From Bacillus sp. S3 (GTDB lineage: Bacteria; Bacillota; Bacilli; Bacillales; Cytobacillaceae), in NCBI RefSeq assembly GCF_005154805.1, contig NZ_CP039727.1:4647501-4711500 (forward strand): 64,000 bases of DNA, read 5' to 3'. The notes below the pieces were generated by a model. It searched no databases and was not told the origin of the DNA. It was given only the letters and a program-made list of their open reading frames with translations. This document shows positions 48,056-57,300 of the stretch, piece by piece (position 1 is the stretch's first letter; every line of letters begins with the position of its first letter). Made by a program: the position numbers and the translations under genes.

Positions 48056-50725
48056 CTATTTTGTTGGAAATCCATAAACCTCAAATTCATAGATTCGTGC
48101 AGCTTGGTCGCCGCCTTGGGTTGGCTTGTCCGTCCATAACCGGATAAAGCGTGCATTGGTTAAGGTGATGCTATGTTCTGAGACAGCTGCTGAATTATCT
48201 GTTACTTTCATAGCCTCTGTCCAGTTTTCTCCGTCCGTACTTACTTCAATTCTGAATGCCTGGGTATTAAAGGCACCCGGTTCCCCGCCGGCCTGAGCAT
48301 GGTGAATAACGAATTTTGCAATCGAATATTGACCGCCAAGATCAACCTTTAGCCAATGAGGGGCATCCCCTAAGGCGCACCATTTACTTTTTACGTTTCC
48401 ATCCAAAGCATATTGTGCCGCTTCACTCGGAGCACATTGTCCGCTCGCAATGGCCATCTTATTCAACGCAACATTTTTAATATCCTTGGCAGCTGCAGAA
48501 ATGGTAATCATCGCTTCTTTAGTTAGAATACTTTCACCTTCACTGTTTTTCGCAATCAAGGTAACAGGGTAGACGCCTTCTTTTTCATAGGTGACAACCG
48601 GGTTTTTCTCATTGCTCACAGACGGTGTACCGCCTTCAAAATGCCATTCCACTGCTTCTGTTACCTCAGAGGAAGTATCGAAAAATTGGATCTTATCCCC
48701 AGGTGCTGCTACCGTTTGATCTGCTCGGAAATCCGCTTTAGGCTTTGGATAGGACGGCCAGTCGAACGTTACAGCTGCAGGCTCGCTTCGTTTAAACTCT
48801 TTGTTCACAGCAACAATTTCCAAATCGGTACTGCTTTCCTTTCCGTTTCGTCTTAGTTTGGAAAGGTAATACACATGATTAGGTGTGGCACCGACAAACT
48901 CTTTTTCGTGGTTTGGCAGCGTCCGGTAAATTTCATAGTGGCTTACATCGGAATTAGACGGCTCCCAAGCAAGAGCCACATCCGCATAGATTCCTTTGTT
49001 AAACTCAGTATTACTTACCTTACCTTGCTTTGGTGCTTGGACCCGGTTGTGCTTCTCTTGTTTGTTATAAACCTTGATTTCACCAATATTTGTCGTAAAG
49101 TCCTTCACCCCGCTGTCACTTTCCACTAAAAGCGAGATGGCTGCGATGTTTTTATCACTGTATTTTTTCAATTTAAACGAATCGGTCATCCATTGCTGAT
49201 GACTTTGCTTTTTCACATCGAAAAAGACAAATTGGTCAGGATTGTCGGTGAAGCTGACCCCAAGCTTCATGTTTGGCTTTTTCAAATCTGTTTTATAAGT
49301 CAGGGCGATTTCCGTATCCTTTTGAATCGGCAGGTTGGTTTTATAAAGCTTAATCTGTGTTGGATTGTTTGCATCAATCGCACCTGAAAGCTTTAAGGAG
49401 CTTCCGCCGTAATAAGAAGTTTCCCAATCAAAATCAACGTCAACCGCCTGTCCGCCCTCTTTCAGCCAGCGCCAGGTCGGCAGAAGATCCTGCAGGCTGC
49501 GGTTATTCCATGACTGTTCGCTTACCGTCTGTCCATCTACTGCAAAGAACTTACCGCTGCCGGTATTAAAATGAGTGACAAAAGGAAGTTCCTCGACAGC
49601 CGTTTTGGCCGTGAAATAATGGGCCATTCCTTTCCACGTACCGTTCTCATTGGTGGACGCAGGATTTCCAGACTTGCCAACCCAGAATTCATTTTCCTTC
49701 TGGTAAAACTGTTCCATGGTTTCCGCTGTTTTGAAAGCCCAGTCCGGACGATAAATTCCTAAAGAAGTTAGGGGTGCTTTGCCCTCAGGGAAGATTCCCT
49801 GCCAAGGAATAGTTGTGTTTGTTCCATTCGCTTCCACATCAATCCCGGTAAACAAGTCATACGGGCTTCTGCCGAGTTCCTGCGCCTTAGCCGCGGAAGA
49901 TTGCTGATCGCGCCACCAGAAGTTTAAAAACATGCTGTCAGAAACACGCTTGTTGCCGTCCTGTAAAAAACTGCTATTTTTATCCGTTAACGCATTTTGC
50001 CAATTAATTCGGCCATCCTTCGTCATCGAATCGTACCACATGATTTGCATATCTTGCGGTTTATGTTTTTGAAGATACACAAGGAATTCCTGCATTTTTA
50101 TAGCAGTCTGGACGTTCCCGCCTTCGGTTTCCTGGTTTATGAACCAGCCGTCAAACCCATAATAGTTTGCCGCTTCAAGCAATTTGTCCGCTGCTGGGAA
50201 GGTTCCATCCTCCCGCTGGGTCAGCATTTGGTTGACCCATTCTGCCTTCCCGCCATAAACAGTCGGAGGGAAGAAAACGTTTCCTAAAATCGGTACGCCA
50301 TTTTTATGGGCAGCGTCAATGACGTCCGCACTAGGCGGCACAATAATACCTTCACCGGCAGAGCCTGCCCAATACACCATAAGATCAACGTACTGCCAAT
50401 AACTAAAGGTATTGGCATAAAAATCCTTCCCACCTTGAGAAGGCACCCCGCTCGTAGTAGGGTTTAAGGCAGACAAAGCTACTACTTTCGCATCAGATTG
50501 TGCGTGGTCATTGACCTTGTATAACTCTTCCCGTTTAGCTAATGGGATCTGGCTGCGGTTAAACACAGCATTAGGATCCTTCTCCGGCGTCCAGTTTAAT
50601 AGTTGTTCAGGATACCAGTAAGATGATTCCGGCTGTTTAGCGAGACTTGCATTTGGCCATAACAGGATGAAACACAAGCCGAAAAAGGCAGCCATCAACA
50701 AATGGTTCTTTTTCAAATCAATCAT
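48056..50725 (-). CDS. Secreted endo-beta-N-acetylglucosaminidase, GH85, with PKD and F5/8C domains
   Basis: About 889 residues. Signal peptide with hydrophobic core LLMAAFFGLCFILLW and a likely cut after ASLA. Catalytic motif YGFDGWFINQETEGG (Asn197, Glu199). It also has a central beta domain, a PKD domain (APGDKIQFFDTSS to YPVTLIAKNSEG) and a C-terminal F5/8C domain with SGQCAPSE and KWC. It shares domain order with the other GH85 but the PKD is extra. The start is ATG 50725, downstream of AAAGGTGGGGAG; GTG 50740 overlaps that site. First gene of the GH85 pair. Confidence 0.95.
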   Translation of the reverse strand: MIDLKKNHLLMAAFFGLCFILLWPNASLAKQPESSYWYPEQLLNWTPEKDPNAVFNRSQIPLAKREELYKVNDHAQSDAKVVALSALNPTTSGVPSQGGKDFYANTFSYWQYVDLMVYWAGSAGEGIIVPPSADVIDAAHKNGVPILGNVFFPPTVYGGKAEWVNQMLTQREDGTFPAADKLLEAANYYGFDGWFINQETEGGNVQTAIKMQEFLVYLQKHKPQDMQIMWYDSMTKDGRINWQNALTDKNSSFLQDGNKRVSDSMFLNFWWRDQQSSAAKAQELGRSPYDLFTGIDVEANGTNTTIPWQGIFPEGKAPLTSLGIYRPDWAFKTAETMEQFYQKENEFWVGKSGNPASTNENGTWKGMAHYFTAKTAVEELPFVTHFNTGSGKFFAVDGQTVSEQSWNNRSLQDLLPTWRWLKEGGQAVDVDFDWETSYYGGSSLKLSGAIDANNPTQIKLYKTNLPIQKDTEIALTYKTDLKKPNMKLGVSFTDNPDQFVFFDVKKQSHQQWMTDSFKLKKYSDKNIAAISLLVESDSGVKDFTTNIGEIKVYNKQEKHNRVQAPKQGKVSNTEFNKGIYADVALAWEPSNSDVSHYEIYRTLPNHEKEFVGATPNHVYYLSKLRRNGKESSTDLEIVAVNKEFKRSEPAAVTFDWPSYPKPKADFRADQTVAAPGDKIQFFDTSSEVTEAVEWHFEGGTPSVSNEKNPVVTYEKEGVYPVTLIAKNSEGESILTKEAMITISAAAKDIKNVALNKMAIASGQCAPSEAAQYALDGNVKSKWCALGDAPHWLKVDLGGQYSIAKFVIHHAQAGGEPGAFNTQAFRIEVSTDGENWTEAMKVTDNSAAVSEHSITLTNARFIRLWTDKPTQGGDQAARIYEFEVYGFPTK

Positions 50726-50751
50726 TTTCCATCTCCCCACCTTTAATATTT

Positions 50752-50826
50752 TTATATTGAAGCTTTTTTAGAGCGAGCTTCCTTCTTTATACCCATGCCA
50801 CCCCAATTTTTAGATAGCGCTCTCAT
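50752..50826 (-). CDS. Possible 24-residue leader peptide of the GH85 operon
   Basis: In the leader between the promoter at 50861-50889 and GH85, a TTG-started 7-codon ORF with a perfect AGGAGG site ends in ATGA, which overlaps the ATG of this 24-codon ORF (MRALSKNWGGMGIKKEARSK, then KASI). The peptide is basic. It has no ribosome binding site of its own and would depend on coupling. It may be chance; no homologue is recognised. Confidence 0.2.
   Translation of the reverse strand: MRALSKNWGGMGIKKEARSKKASI
50812..50825 (-). promoter_or_regulatory. cre-like site in the GH85 leader
   Basis: TGAGAGCGCTATCT on the minus strand matches TGWNANCGNTNWCA at 13 of 14 positions, about 30-40 nt downstream of the predicted start point, a roadblock position. 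Confidence 0.5.
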
Positions 50827-50860
50827 TTTCCAAAATATTCTACCAATCTGCTTTCCTCCT

Positions 50861-50889
50861 ACAATATTCCGGCCCGTAATCTCCGTCAA
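50861..50889 (-). promoter_or_regulatory. Sigma-A promoter of the GH85 operon
   Basis: Minus strand: TTGACG (50884-50889), 17 nt, TATTGT (50861-50866). It gives a leader of about 130 nt. Confidence 0.6.
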
Positions 50890-51012
50890 TGAACTAGAAA
50901 CATGTGATAAGGTTTTTCCACTATTTCTATAATTTATTCATTGAAATTTCCACTTTAGGGAGCATGAGACAATCCTTATGTTTCTAATTGAAAAGGTGCC
51001 TGACACCAAAAG

Positions 51013-51032
51013 GACCCTAGTTTCCTAGGGTC
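51013..51032 (-). terminator. Terminator hairpin after the secreted GH84 gene (second)
   Basis: Minus-strand stem GACCCTAG/CTAGGGTC with a GAAA loop, followed by CTTTTGG. It lies about 130 nt after the stop codon at 51159. Confidence 0.6.
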
Positions 51033-51104
51033 TTCTTCCTATTACTATTAACCTATCCGTTCAACTGCCAGTGGTCCACACTTTGCTCATTTAACCTGCT
51101 TAAG

Positions 51105-51130
51105 ACCCTAGTTTCCTAGGGCCTTTTTTG
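51105..51130. terminator. Terminator-like hairpin after the secreted GH84 gene (first)
   Basis: Stem GACCCTAG/CTAGGGCC, nearly the same sequence as at 51013-51032. TTTTTT follows only on the plus strand, where no gene ends. It may fold on the minus strand too but would terminate less well. Confidence 0.5.
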
Positions 51131-51158
51131 GCTTGTTATTCATGAATGAACTTGGTTG

Positions 51159-53741
51159 CTAGTTTGTCTTTTCCGGGGATATTACCAGAACGACACCGTT
51201 TTCGATTTGCATGGTCGTGCCGATGGTAGTATTGTCTCGCAGCCAGTCATTTGCATGAATGCTTAGAACATATCCGTTTTTCGGGATGGTAGAATTATTC
51301 CCCCCTCTTTTCACAACTTTCCCATCGGCTACCGTGATTTCATATCCCCATGGGTTTGTTCGGGTTGTCTCTCCATATGCCGGCGTGTACTGAATCAACT
51401 GACCGGCTCCACGAGATTTATTCACCCCATCTAACATTCGATAGTCGACCACATCAAGGTCTCTCCACATGCTTTTGATTAAGAACGGCTTAATAACCTC
51501 TTTGCCAATTTCCTGTGGAAGCTGATACGCCTGCATCATGGCTGTTTTTAAACGATCTTTATAAGAATTGGCCTCATCAGTCTGGCCAGCTTTCTGTGCC
51601 ATCAGATACTGGACCGCAACCTCTCCTGCTTCCCCATAGACAGTAAGGTTCCGCAGGTAAGGATCAATGGCGGTTAAAAATGCTTCATTATCAATGTCTT
51701 TGCGAATGGTTTCTGGAATTTGCTGCAGTCTATTAAATTCAGCGATTAACTGCTTGGCTTCTTGGCTGCCGCCCTCACCATCATACGCTTGCCAAAACTG
51801 CTCAATAACGGGCTGCAACGTAAGTTCCAATGGCGGTACCACCAAGGCACTCTTAATTAAAAATGGTTTGATGACACCTTGTCCAACCTTTTGCGGAATC
51901 TGTTCAGATTGGTTGAACAAGGAAATCAACTGGTTCCGATAGGCAGCAGCCTGGTCGGTTTGGCCCTTTTTCTGTGCCATCACATATTGAACGGCTGTTT
52001 CCCCCGCCTTACCATAGATGCTTAATTTTTCTAAATAAGGCTCCATTTCCTGAAGGAACTTTTTATTATCCATTTCCTGCTGAAGTTTAGCAGGTGCCTG
52101 TTGGAACTTTTTGAATTCAGCGATTAACTGGTCTGCGGCTTGACCCTCATCACCGGCCGCATAGGCCTTCCAGAACGCATCAATCAAGGGCGTTAAGGTA
52201 AGAGATTCCGCGGTATTAATCGGTGAAGAATACATATTCTCGGCAACGGTTTTTAGCGTTTCAGCACCTTGTCCGCCAAATGCTTGAATACTGCGTTTCC
52301 ATGAATCAGCCGGGTCATAGGCTTCCGGGTTCCACGTATAGTCGGCAACCGTGAACAACGGAAGCTTAGAAGCCTCTGCTTCATTCATTGGGTTCGCTAA
52401 TAGTCCTAAGACTCCATACTCGGATAAATCAGCATCCCGGCCAACAACGGGACCAAGGAACAAGCTATTCCGGTCATAATCATTTACTGGATAATTGTCC
52501 CATAATAACATATCGTGTTTAAATACTCCGTGAACCTCCTCAGCTTCTTCGGCAGTGACCTGTTCGGAGACTACCTTTTGGCCAGTCCACATAACAACTG
52601 TATCCTTGTCGAGTAATTCGGCAAACCGGACACGGTAAGGAGATGGCCCGTTTCCTGTATAATCCGTCGGAACCGTGATCAACCGCTCGGCCCCCTCATG
52701 GGTATTGATAAATTCTTCTGTAAAGCGATTTAATAGATACGCCTGTGCCGCTGCCGAAGGGTTTGGATCGCTGCCAAACTTTGCCTTGTCTTCCGGGGCT
52801 CGGAGGTTCGGGTCAATATCGTCGAGGAATAAGGCAAACGATCTAACTCCAAGATCCCACATAGCTTGAGCCTTATTGACCAAGGCATTTAGATCTGCCT
52901 CACTGGAATAGGTAATCGTATTCCCCGGAGAAATGGCAAACGTAAAAGTAACATGGTTTTCCTGCGCTGTTTTGATGAGTTCTGCAAGCTCAGCTAGTTT
53001 ATCTGCAGGATACGGTTCCCTCCATTTTTCCCGATGGTATAGGTCATCCTTGGGGGCATAAATATAGCTGTTCATCTTATGCTCGCCGTAAAATTCTAAC
53101 TGACGTAAGCGATCCTCATGTGACCATGGATCCCCATAGAAGCCTTCAATGGAACCCCTGATTGGCATCGTAGGCCAGTCCTTAATTTCCACTTCAGGAA
53201 TCCAATCCGTTCCTTCCCGTTCGACAATGATTTGTTCGAAGGTTTGCGTCCCGTAATACGTTCCTGCCCCATCATGTCCGGAAATAACAATATGTTTCTT
53301 CTCCTTCGTGCCGTGATTAGAGGCGACAATATACCCCTCCTCTTTTGTCATTTCTAAATCCTTAATGCCAGTGTGCTGCTGAATGGTTTGCAGCTCGTCT
53401 GGGTCGGAGAATTCCCCCAGCCAAATAATAACAGGCGCCTGGAGCTTAGGGTTCTTAATATCACTCTCTACAACATTGGTAACGCCTGCTTTCTTCAGGG
53501 CCTGCTTCAATTCGGCAATCGCAGCGGGATCGGTTCCTGTTTCTGTAACCAATCCTACTTTGGGATTCAATGGAAAGCCTTTGTCTGTTTGCTTTACCGA
53601 TTTCGGGATAGGAGATACAGTCATTTCGTAGGTTTCACTTGCCTTTGCTTTGCCTATGTAGGGAATATCCAGGGGAACCAATAACCCGGATACCAAACAA
53701 GCTGTAACAACGGACTTTAATGCTTTTCTTTTTACCAACAT
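51159..53741 (-). CDS. Secreted beta-N-acetylglucosaminidase, GH84, with duplicated helical module
   Basis: About 860 residues. Signal peptide with core SVVTACLVSGLLVPL and a likely cut at AKA|SET. The GH84 N-terminal domain and barrel carry IRGSIEGFYGDPWSHEDR, YAPKDDLYHREKW and the catalytic Asp pair in LFLDDID (about 307-308). The part behind the barrel holds a module of about 118 residues twice (about 514-631 and 639-757; both end in VIKPFLIKS). The last 100 residues (NPWGYEITVADGK, NGYVLSIHANDWL) form a separate domain that I cannot name with certainty. The start is ATG 53741 after AGAGGTGG. The gene is divergent from the other secreted GH84 and has a leader with a terminator and an RAT-like element. 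Confidence 0.93.
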   Translation of the reverse strand: MLVKRKALKSVVTACLVSGLLVPLDIPYIGKAKASETYEMTVSPIPKSVKQTDKGFPLNPKVGLVTETGTDPAAIAELKQALKKAGVTNVVESDIKNPKLQAPVIIWLGEFSDPDELQTIQQHTGIKDLEMTKEEGYIVASNHGTKEKKHIVISGHDGAGTYYGTQTFEQIIVEREGTDWIPEVEIKDWPTMPIRGSIEGFYGDPWSHEDRLRQLEFYGEHKMNSYIYAPKDDLYHREKWREPYPADKLAELAELIKTAQENHVTFTFAISPGNTITYSSEADLNALVNKAQAMWDLGVRSFALFLDDIDPNLRAPEDKAKFGSDPNPSAAAQAYLLNRFTEEFINTHEGAERLITVPTDYTGNGPSPYRVRFAELLDKDTVVMWTGQKVVSEQVTAEEAEEVHGVFKHDMLLWDNYPVNDYDRNSLFLGPVVGRDADLSEYGVLGLLANPMNEAEASKLPLFTVADYTWNPEAYDPADSWKRSIQAFGGQGAETLKTVAENMYSSPINTAESLTLTPLIDAFWKAYAAGDEGQAADQLIAEFKKFQQAPAKLQQEMDNKKFLQEMEPYLEKLSIYGKAGETAVQYVMAQKKGQTDQAAAYRNQLISLFNQSEQIPQKVGQGVIKPFLIKSALVVPPLELTLQPVIEQFWQAYDGEGGSQEAKQLIAEFNRLQQIPETIRKDIDNEAFLTAIDPYLRNLTVYGEAGEVAVQYLMAQKAGQTDEANSYKDRLKTAMMQAYQLPQEIGKEVIKPFLIKSMWRDLDVVDYRMLDGVNKSRGAGQLIQYTPAYGETTRTNPWGYEITVADGKVVKRGGNNSTIPKNGYVLSIHANDWLRDNTTIGTTMQIENGVVLVISPEKTN

Positions 53742-53794
53742 TTCCACCTCTTCTTCTATGATTTAAAACGTTCAAGGATGAACCACATGTTTAA

Positions 53795-53808
53795 TAAAAT
53801 CGCTCTCA
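53795..53808 (-). promoter_or_regulatory. cre-like site between leader terminator and GH84
   Basis: TGAGAGCGATTTTA on the minus strand matches TGWNANCGNTNWCA at 13 of 14 positions and shares ATGAGAGCG with the site before GH85. Confidence 0.45.
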
Positions 53809-53816
53809 TGGTTTCT

Positions 53817-53877
53817 AAAAAAAAAAAGCAGGACAACACCATGCTGGAGGAAATCCCCCTAACATAGTGTCGCCCTG
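53817..53877 (-). terminator. Leader terminator upstream of the minus-strand GH84 gene
   Basis: A 16-bp minus-strand stem (53862-53877 with 53827-53842, a few G-U pairs) is followed by ten T residues. It lies 75 nt BEFORE the GH84 start and after the promoter at 53925-53930, so it would stop transcription before the gene unless overcome. Confidence 0.85.
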
Positions 53878-53899
53878 CCTGATCATATCAGTAACATGC
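53870..53899 (-). promoter_or_regulatory. RAT-like antiterminator element, minus-strand GH84 leader
   Basis: A 30-nt element. Lower stem CGC/GCG, core UGUUACUG and CAGGCA, upper stem CUGAU/AUCAG, loop AUG. The core halves equal those of ribonucleic antiterminator (RAT) targets of SacY/LicT-type proteins. Its 3' part overlaps the first arm of the terminator, so the two folds exclude each other. Confidence 0.7.
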
Positions 53900-53924
53900 G
53901 AATGATAATTCACCCTATACCGCG

Positions 53925-53930
53925 TATTAT
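53925..53930 (-). promoter_or_regulatory. -10 hexamer of the minus-strand GH84 promoter
   Basis: A perfect TATAAT on the minus strand. The -35 region is weak (TATGCA at 17 nt). Transcription would start near 53918, about 20 nt before the RAT-like element. Confidence 0.55.
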
Positions 53931-54062
53931 AGACAAAAGGGTTTAAGGTGCATAGGGACTAAAATACTATTTTTAGAAAATAGGTAATTATTCAAAAACA
54001 ACCTCATCAATGTACTTATCGTAGAAAGCATATAGGTTAATAGTCACAATTTTCCAAATCAA

Positions 54063-54091
54063 TTGACTACTCAAAATCGCTATGCTATCGT
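54063..54091 (+). promoter_or_regulatory. Promoter of the plus-strand GH84 gene
   Basis: TTGACT (54063-54068), 17 nt, TATCGT (54086-54091). Transcription would start near 54098, about 15 nt before the RAT-like element. Confidence 0.6.
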
Positions 54092-54112
54092 ATACATAAT
54101 TTCATACTGTGT

Positions 54113-54142
54113 CACATGTTACTAATTCGATTAGGCATGGTG
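54113..54142 (+). promoter_or_regulatory. RAT-like antiterminator element, plus-strand GH84 leader
   Basis: Same 30-nt length and layout as 53870-53899. Lower stem CAC/GUG, core UGUUACUA and UAGGCA, upper stem CUAAU/AUUAG, loop UCG. Relative to the other copy two base pairs change together (G-C to A-U at both stems); other differences are in the loop or unpaired. It overlaps the first arm of the terminator at 54133. Confidence 0.7.
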
Positions 54143-54189
54143 GTAGATTGAAAGGATGTATATCCTTTCGTCACCCCATGCCTTTTTTA
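54133..54189 (+). terminator. Leader terminator upstream of the plus-strand GH84 gene
   Basis: Outer stem AGGCATGG/CCATGCCT (54133-54140/54176-54183) and inner stem GAAAGGAT/ATCCTTTC, followed by TTTTTT, 130 nt before the start codon. Confidence 0.85.
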
Positions 54190-54318
54190 ATTTTCAGCGT
54201 AGAATGTCGTATGGAGTATGTGACCAAGTTTTTATTTTAGGAGGTGTGGAGGCGCTGTTAAATAATTTCTAACAAATAGGAATATTCACCTAAAAAAAGA
54301 GGAAAAGGAGTTTTCACT

Positions 54319-57300
54319 ATGTGGAAGAAAATAGCCTGCTCATTTTTGTCCTTGGGAATGACATGCAGCATAACCATTGGACATCAATCTGATGTGTATG
54401 CAATATCTGATCCCCCTGTAAATAATATAAGCACTAAGCTGGTCCCAATGCCCCAGAAGGTAGATATTAAAAACGGGTCCCTGCAAGTAAGCAGCCGTGT
54501 AAATATTATCGGAGAAGAAGCTGCCGACCAAGATGCCTTACATATTTTAACGGAATTTTTAAAAGCAAATACGATTGAAATCAATGAAGAATTTGATAGC
54601 AAATCTACCACGATCGCTTTAGGGGAAGAAGATAAACTCAACCCAGAGCTAAAGGGTTTGGAAAAACAGCTCGGCCTGCCGAATGATACAGAATTAAAAG
54701 CGGAAGGTTACACCTTGGCGGTTAACTCGGAAGAAAATGAAATGAGTAAAGGCGGCACCATCTTTGTCAAAGGAAAAGATGGGGACGGCACCTTTTACGG
54801 TGTAAAAACTCTCCTTCAGCTTGCTGAGAAAGAGGATAACACCATTGAAGTGAATAATGTAATGATTACGGATGAACCATCAATGAGCGTCAGAGGGATC
54901 GTTGAGGGTTTTTATGGGAAACCATGGAGCCACAATGACCGCCTGGATCAAATAGAGTTCTATGGAGATTATAAACTGAATACGTACATCTATGCCCCTA
55001 AGGACGATCCCTATCATCGGGAAAAATGGCGTGTGCCCTATCCGGAAAATGAGATGAAACGTATGGAAGAATTAATTACTGCCGCAAAGAGTAACAAAGT
55101 TGATTTTGTGTTTGCTCTTTCTCCAGGTATCGATATTCGCTTTGATGGTCAAAGCGGAGAAGACGATTTTCAAGCACTGCTGGCGAAAAGCGAATCGCTT
55201 TATGACATGGGCGTGCGCAGCTTTGCCATCCTGTTTGATGATATTGGCAATAAACAAGGGGCTAAACAAGCAAACCTATTAAATCGTTTTAACGAAGAAT
55301 TTATTAAAACAAAGACAGATGTGACGCCGCTTATCACCGTTCCAACAGAGTATGATACACATGCAATGGGCGAAATCGGTAATTTAAGCACTTATACGAA
55401 GGCGTTCTCAGAGACACTTAATAAAGATGTTAAGGTCATGTGGACCGGTCAGGCTGTTGTTTCGGAAGCACTTCCGTTAGAAAATGTTGAATTTATGCGC
55501 GAAGTATATGGGGACCGAATTGGCGTTTGGTGGAATTATCCGGTTTCCGATTATTTGAGATCTAAGCTCGCCCTTGGTCCGATTGTTAATATCGATAATC
55601 GCCTGGAAGGAAAACTTGATTTTTTCACCATGAACCCCATGGAACATGCAGATCTTTCTAAAATCAGCTTGGCAACAGGAGCCGATTATTCTTGGAATAC
55701 TTCAAACTATGATTCTGATCGTTCATGGAATCGTTCCATCGAACTCCTATTTAATGATCTTGCCCCTGAGATGAAAACTTTTGCTAATCACTCATCACGT
55801 ATGACTGGTTCTTGGAGTATTGGACGTGGAGATGCTGTCAATGTACGAAAGACGATGGATCAATTTTGGTCAAAACTATCCAAAAGACAAGATACAACAC
55901 AGGAAATCAATCTATTAACGAAAGAGTTTGTCGAGATGGTCCAAGCAGCAAACACGTTAAAGGAAGAATTGCCGCCAGAGATCCTAAGTGAAGCTTTAGC
56001 AAGTTTAAACAAACTAAAACTATTGGGAGAAAACGATCAATTAGCTTTAGAAATGGTTTTAGCTAAGAGAAATACAGAGACGGAGAAATACAATGAATTA
56101 AAGAAAAAGATTGAAGCCAACCTACCTGCCCTTAATGGTGGCAATAGAGTCTCTGAAGAAACGGCTCTAGCATTTATCAAGGAAGCCCTTGAATACGACC
56201 CATTACCCAAAGTTTCCTTTGACGTGTCCAAAACTTTCGTTGCACCGGGAGAAGAAATAAAGTTTCAAAATACGAGTTCAATGACAACGGAAGAAATAGA
56301 ATGGACGTTTGAAGGGGCGAAGGTCGAGAAAAGTATAGAACCAAATCCAACCGTTGTTTATGAACAAGAGGGACTGTATACCGTTAAGCTTGTGGGGAAA
56401 AACCCTCTTGGACAAGATGAAGTGATAAAAGAAAATGTAATTACCGTTTCCAATCTTGCTAATAAGGATACAACCAATCTCGCCCTTGGTAAATCCGCTG
56501 CAGCTTCTAGTTCCTGCGCTCCATCGGAACGGCCTCAATATGCCGTTGACGGGAAATTGAATACAAAATGGTGTGGTAATGGTTCTGGGACACACCAGTT
56601 AACGGTTGATTTAGGAGGAATGAATTTAGTCAGTGAGATTGTGATGAAGCACGCTGAAGAAGGCGGCGAGCCATCAGGCAGTAATACTTCCGCATACCGT
56701 GTCCTAATCAGTGAAGATGGTGTAAATTTCAAAGAGTTAGTCAAAGTTACTGGCAATAAGAGCGGGATTACCAAGGATCAAGTCCCTGCTACAAAAGGCC
56801 GGTATGTTCGCCTAATGGTTGACAAGCCAACCCAAGGGGACGATAGGGCCGCTCGTATTTATGAGTTTGAAGTGATGGGACTAGAGGGAGATGTTGCATT
56901 ACCACCGAAATACGAAAAGCCAAAAGTAGAAAAATCAATCTTAGAAAAGACAGCAGCAGAGGCAAATGAGAAAATAGAGTCCGACTATACAGTTAAAAGC
57001 TGGGATTTATTTGTTCTTGCTTTAGAAAAGGCGAATGAGGTTCTAGCCGACGAGAAAGCAACCCAGGATGAAGTAAATGCAGCAAGTGAAAACCTGGCAA
57101 AAGCGATAACAGGCCTTGTACGAAAAGAAACATTTATTGAAACAGGAATAAACAGCATAGATGAGGACATAAAAACAGCTTATGAGCAAGGCTTGATTAC
57201 AAATCACGGGATAGTAAACAGTTTGCTTGCCAAAGTGGATCATATCCAGAAACATCAAGCCGATAAACAGAAAGTAATTGATGGGTTACATGCTCTTGGA

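Noticed and set aside
50995..51007. Small palindrome GGTGCCTGACACC
   Set aside because: Too short, and a common intergenic motif in this bacterial group as far as I know; no function can be supported.
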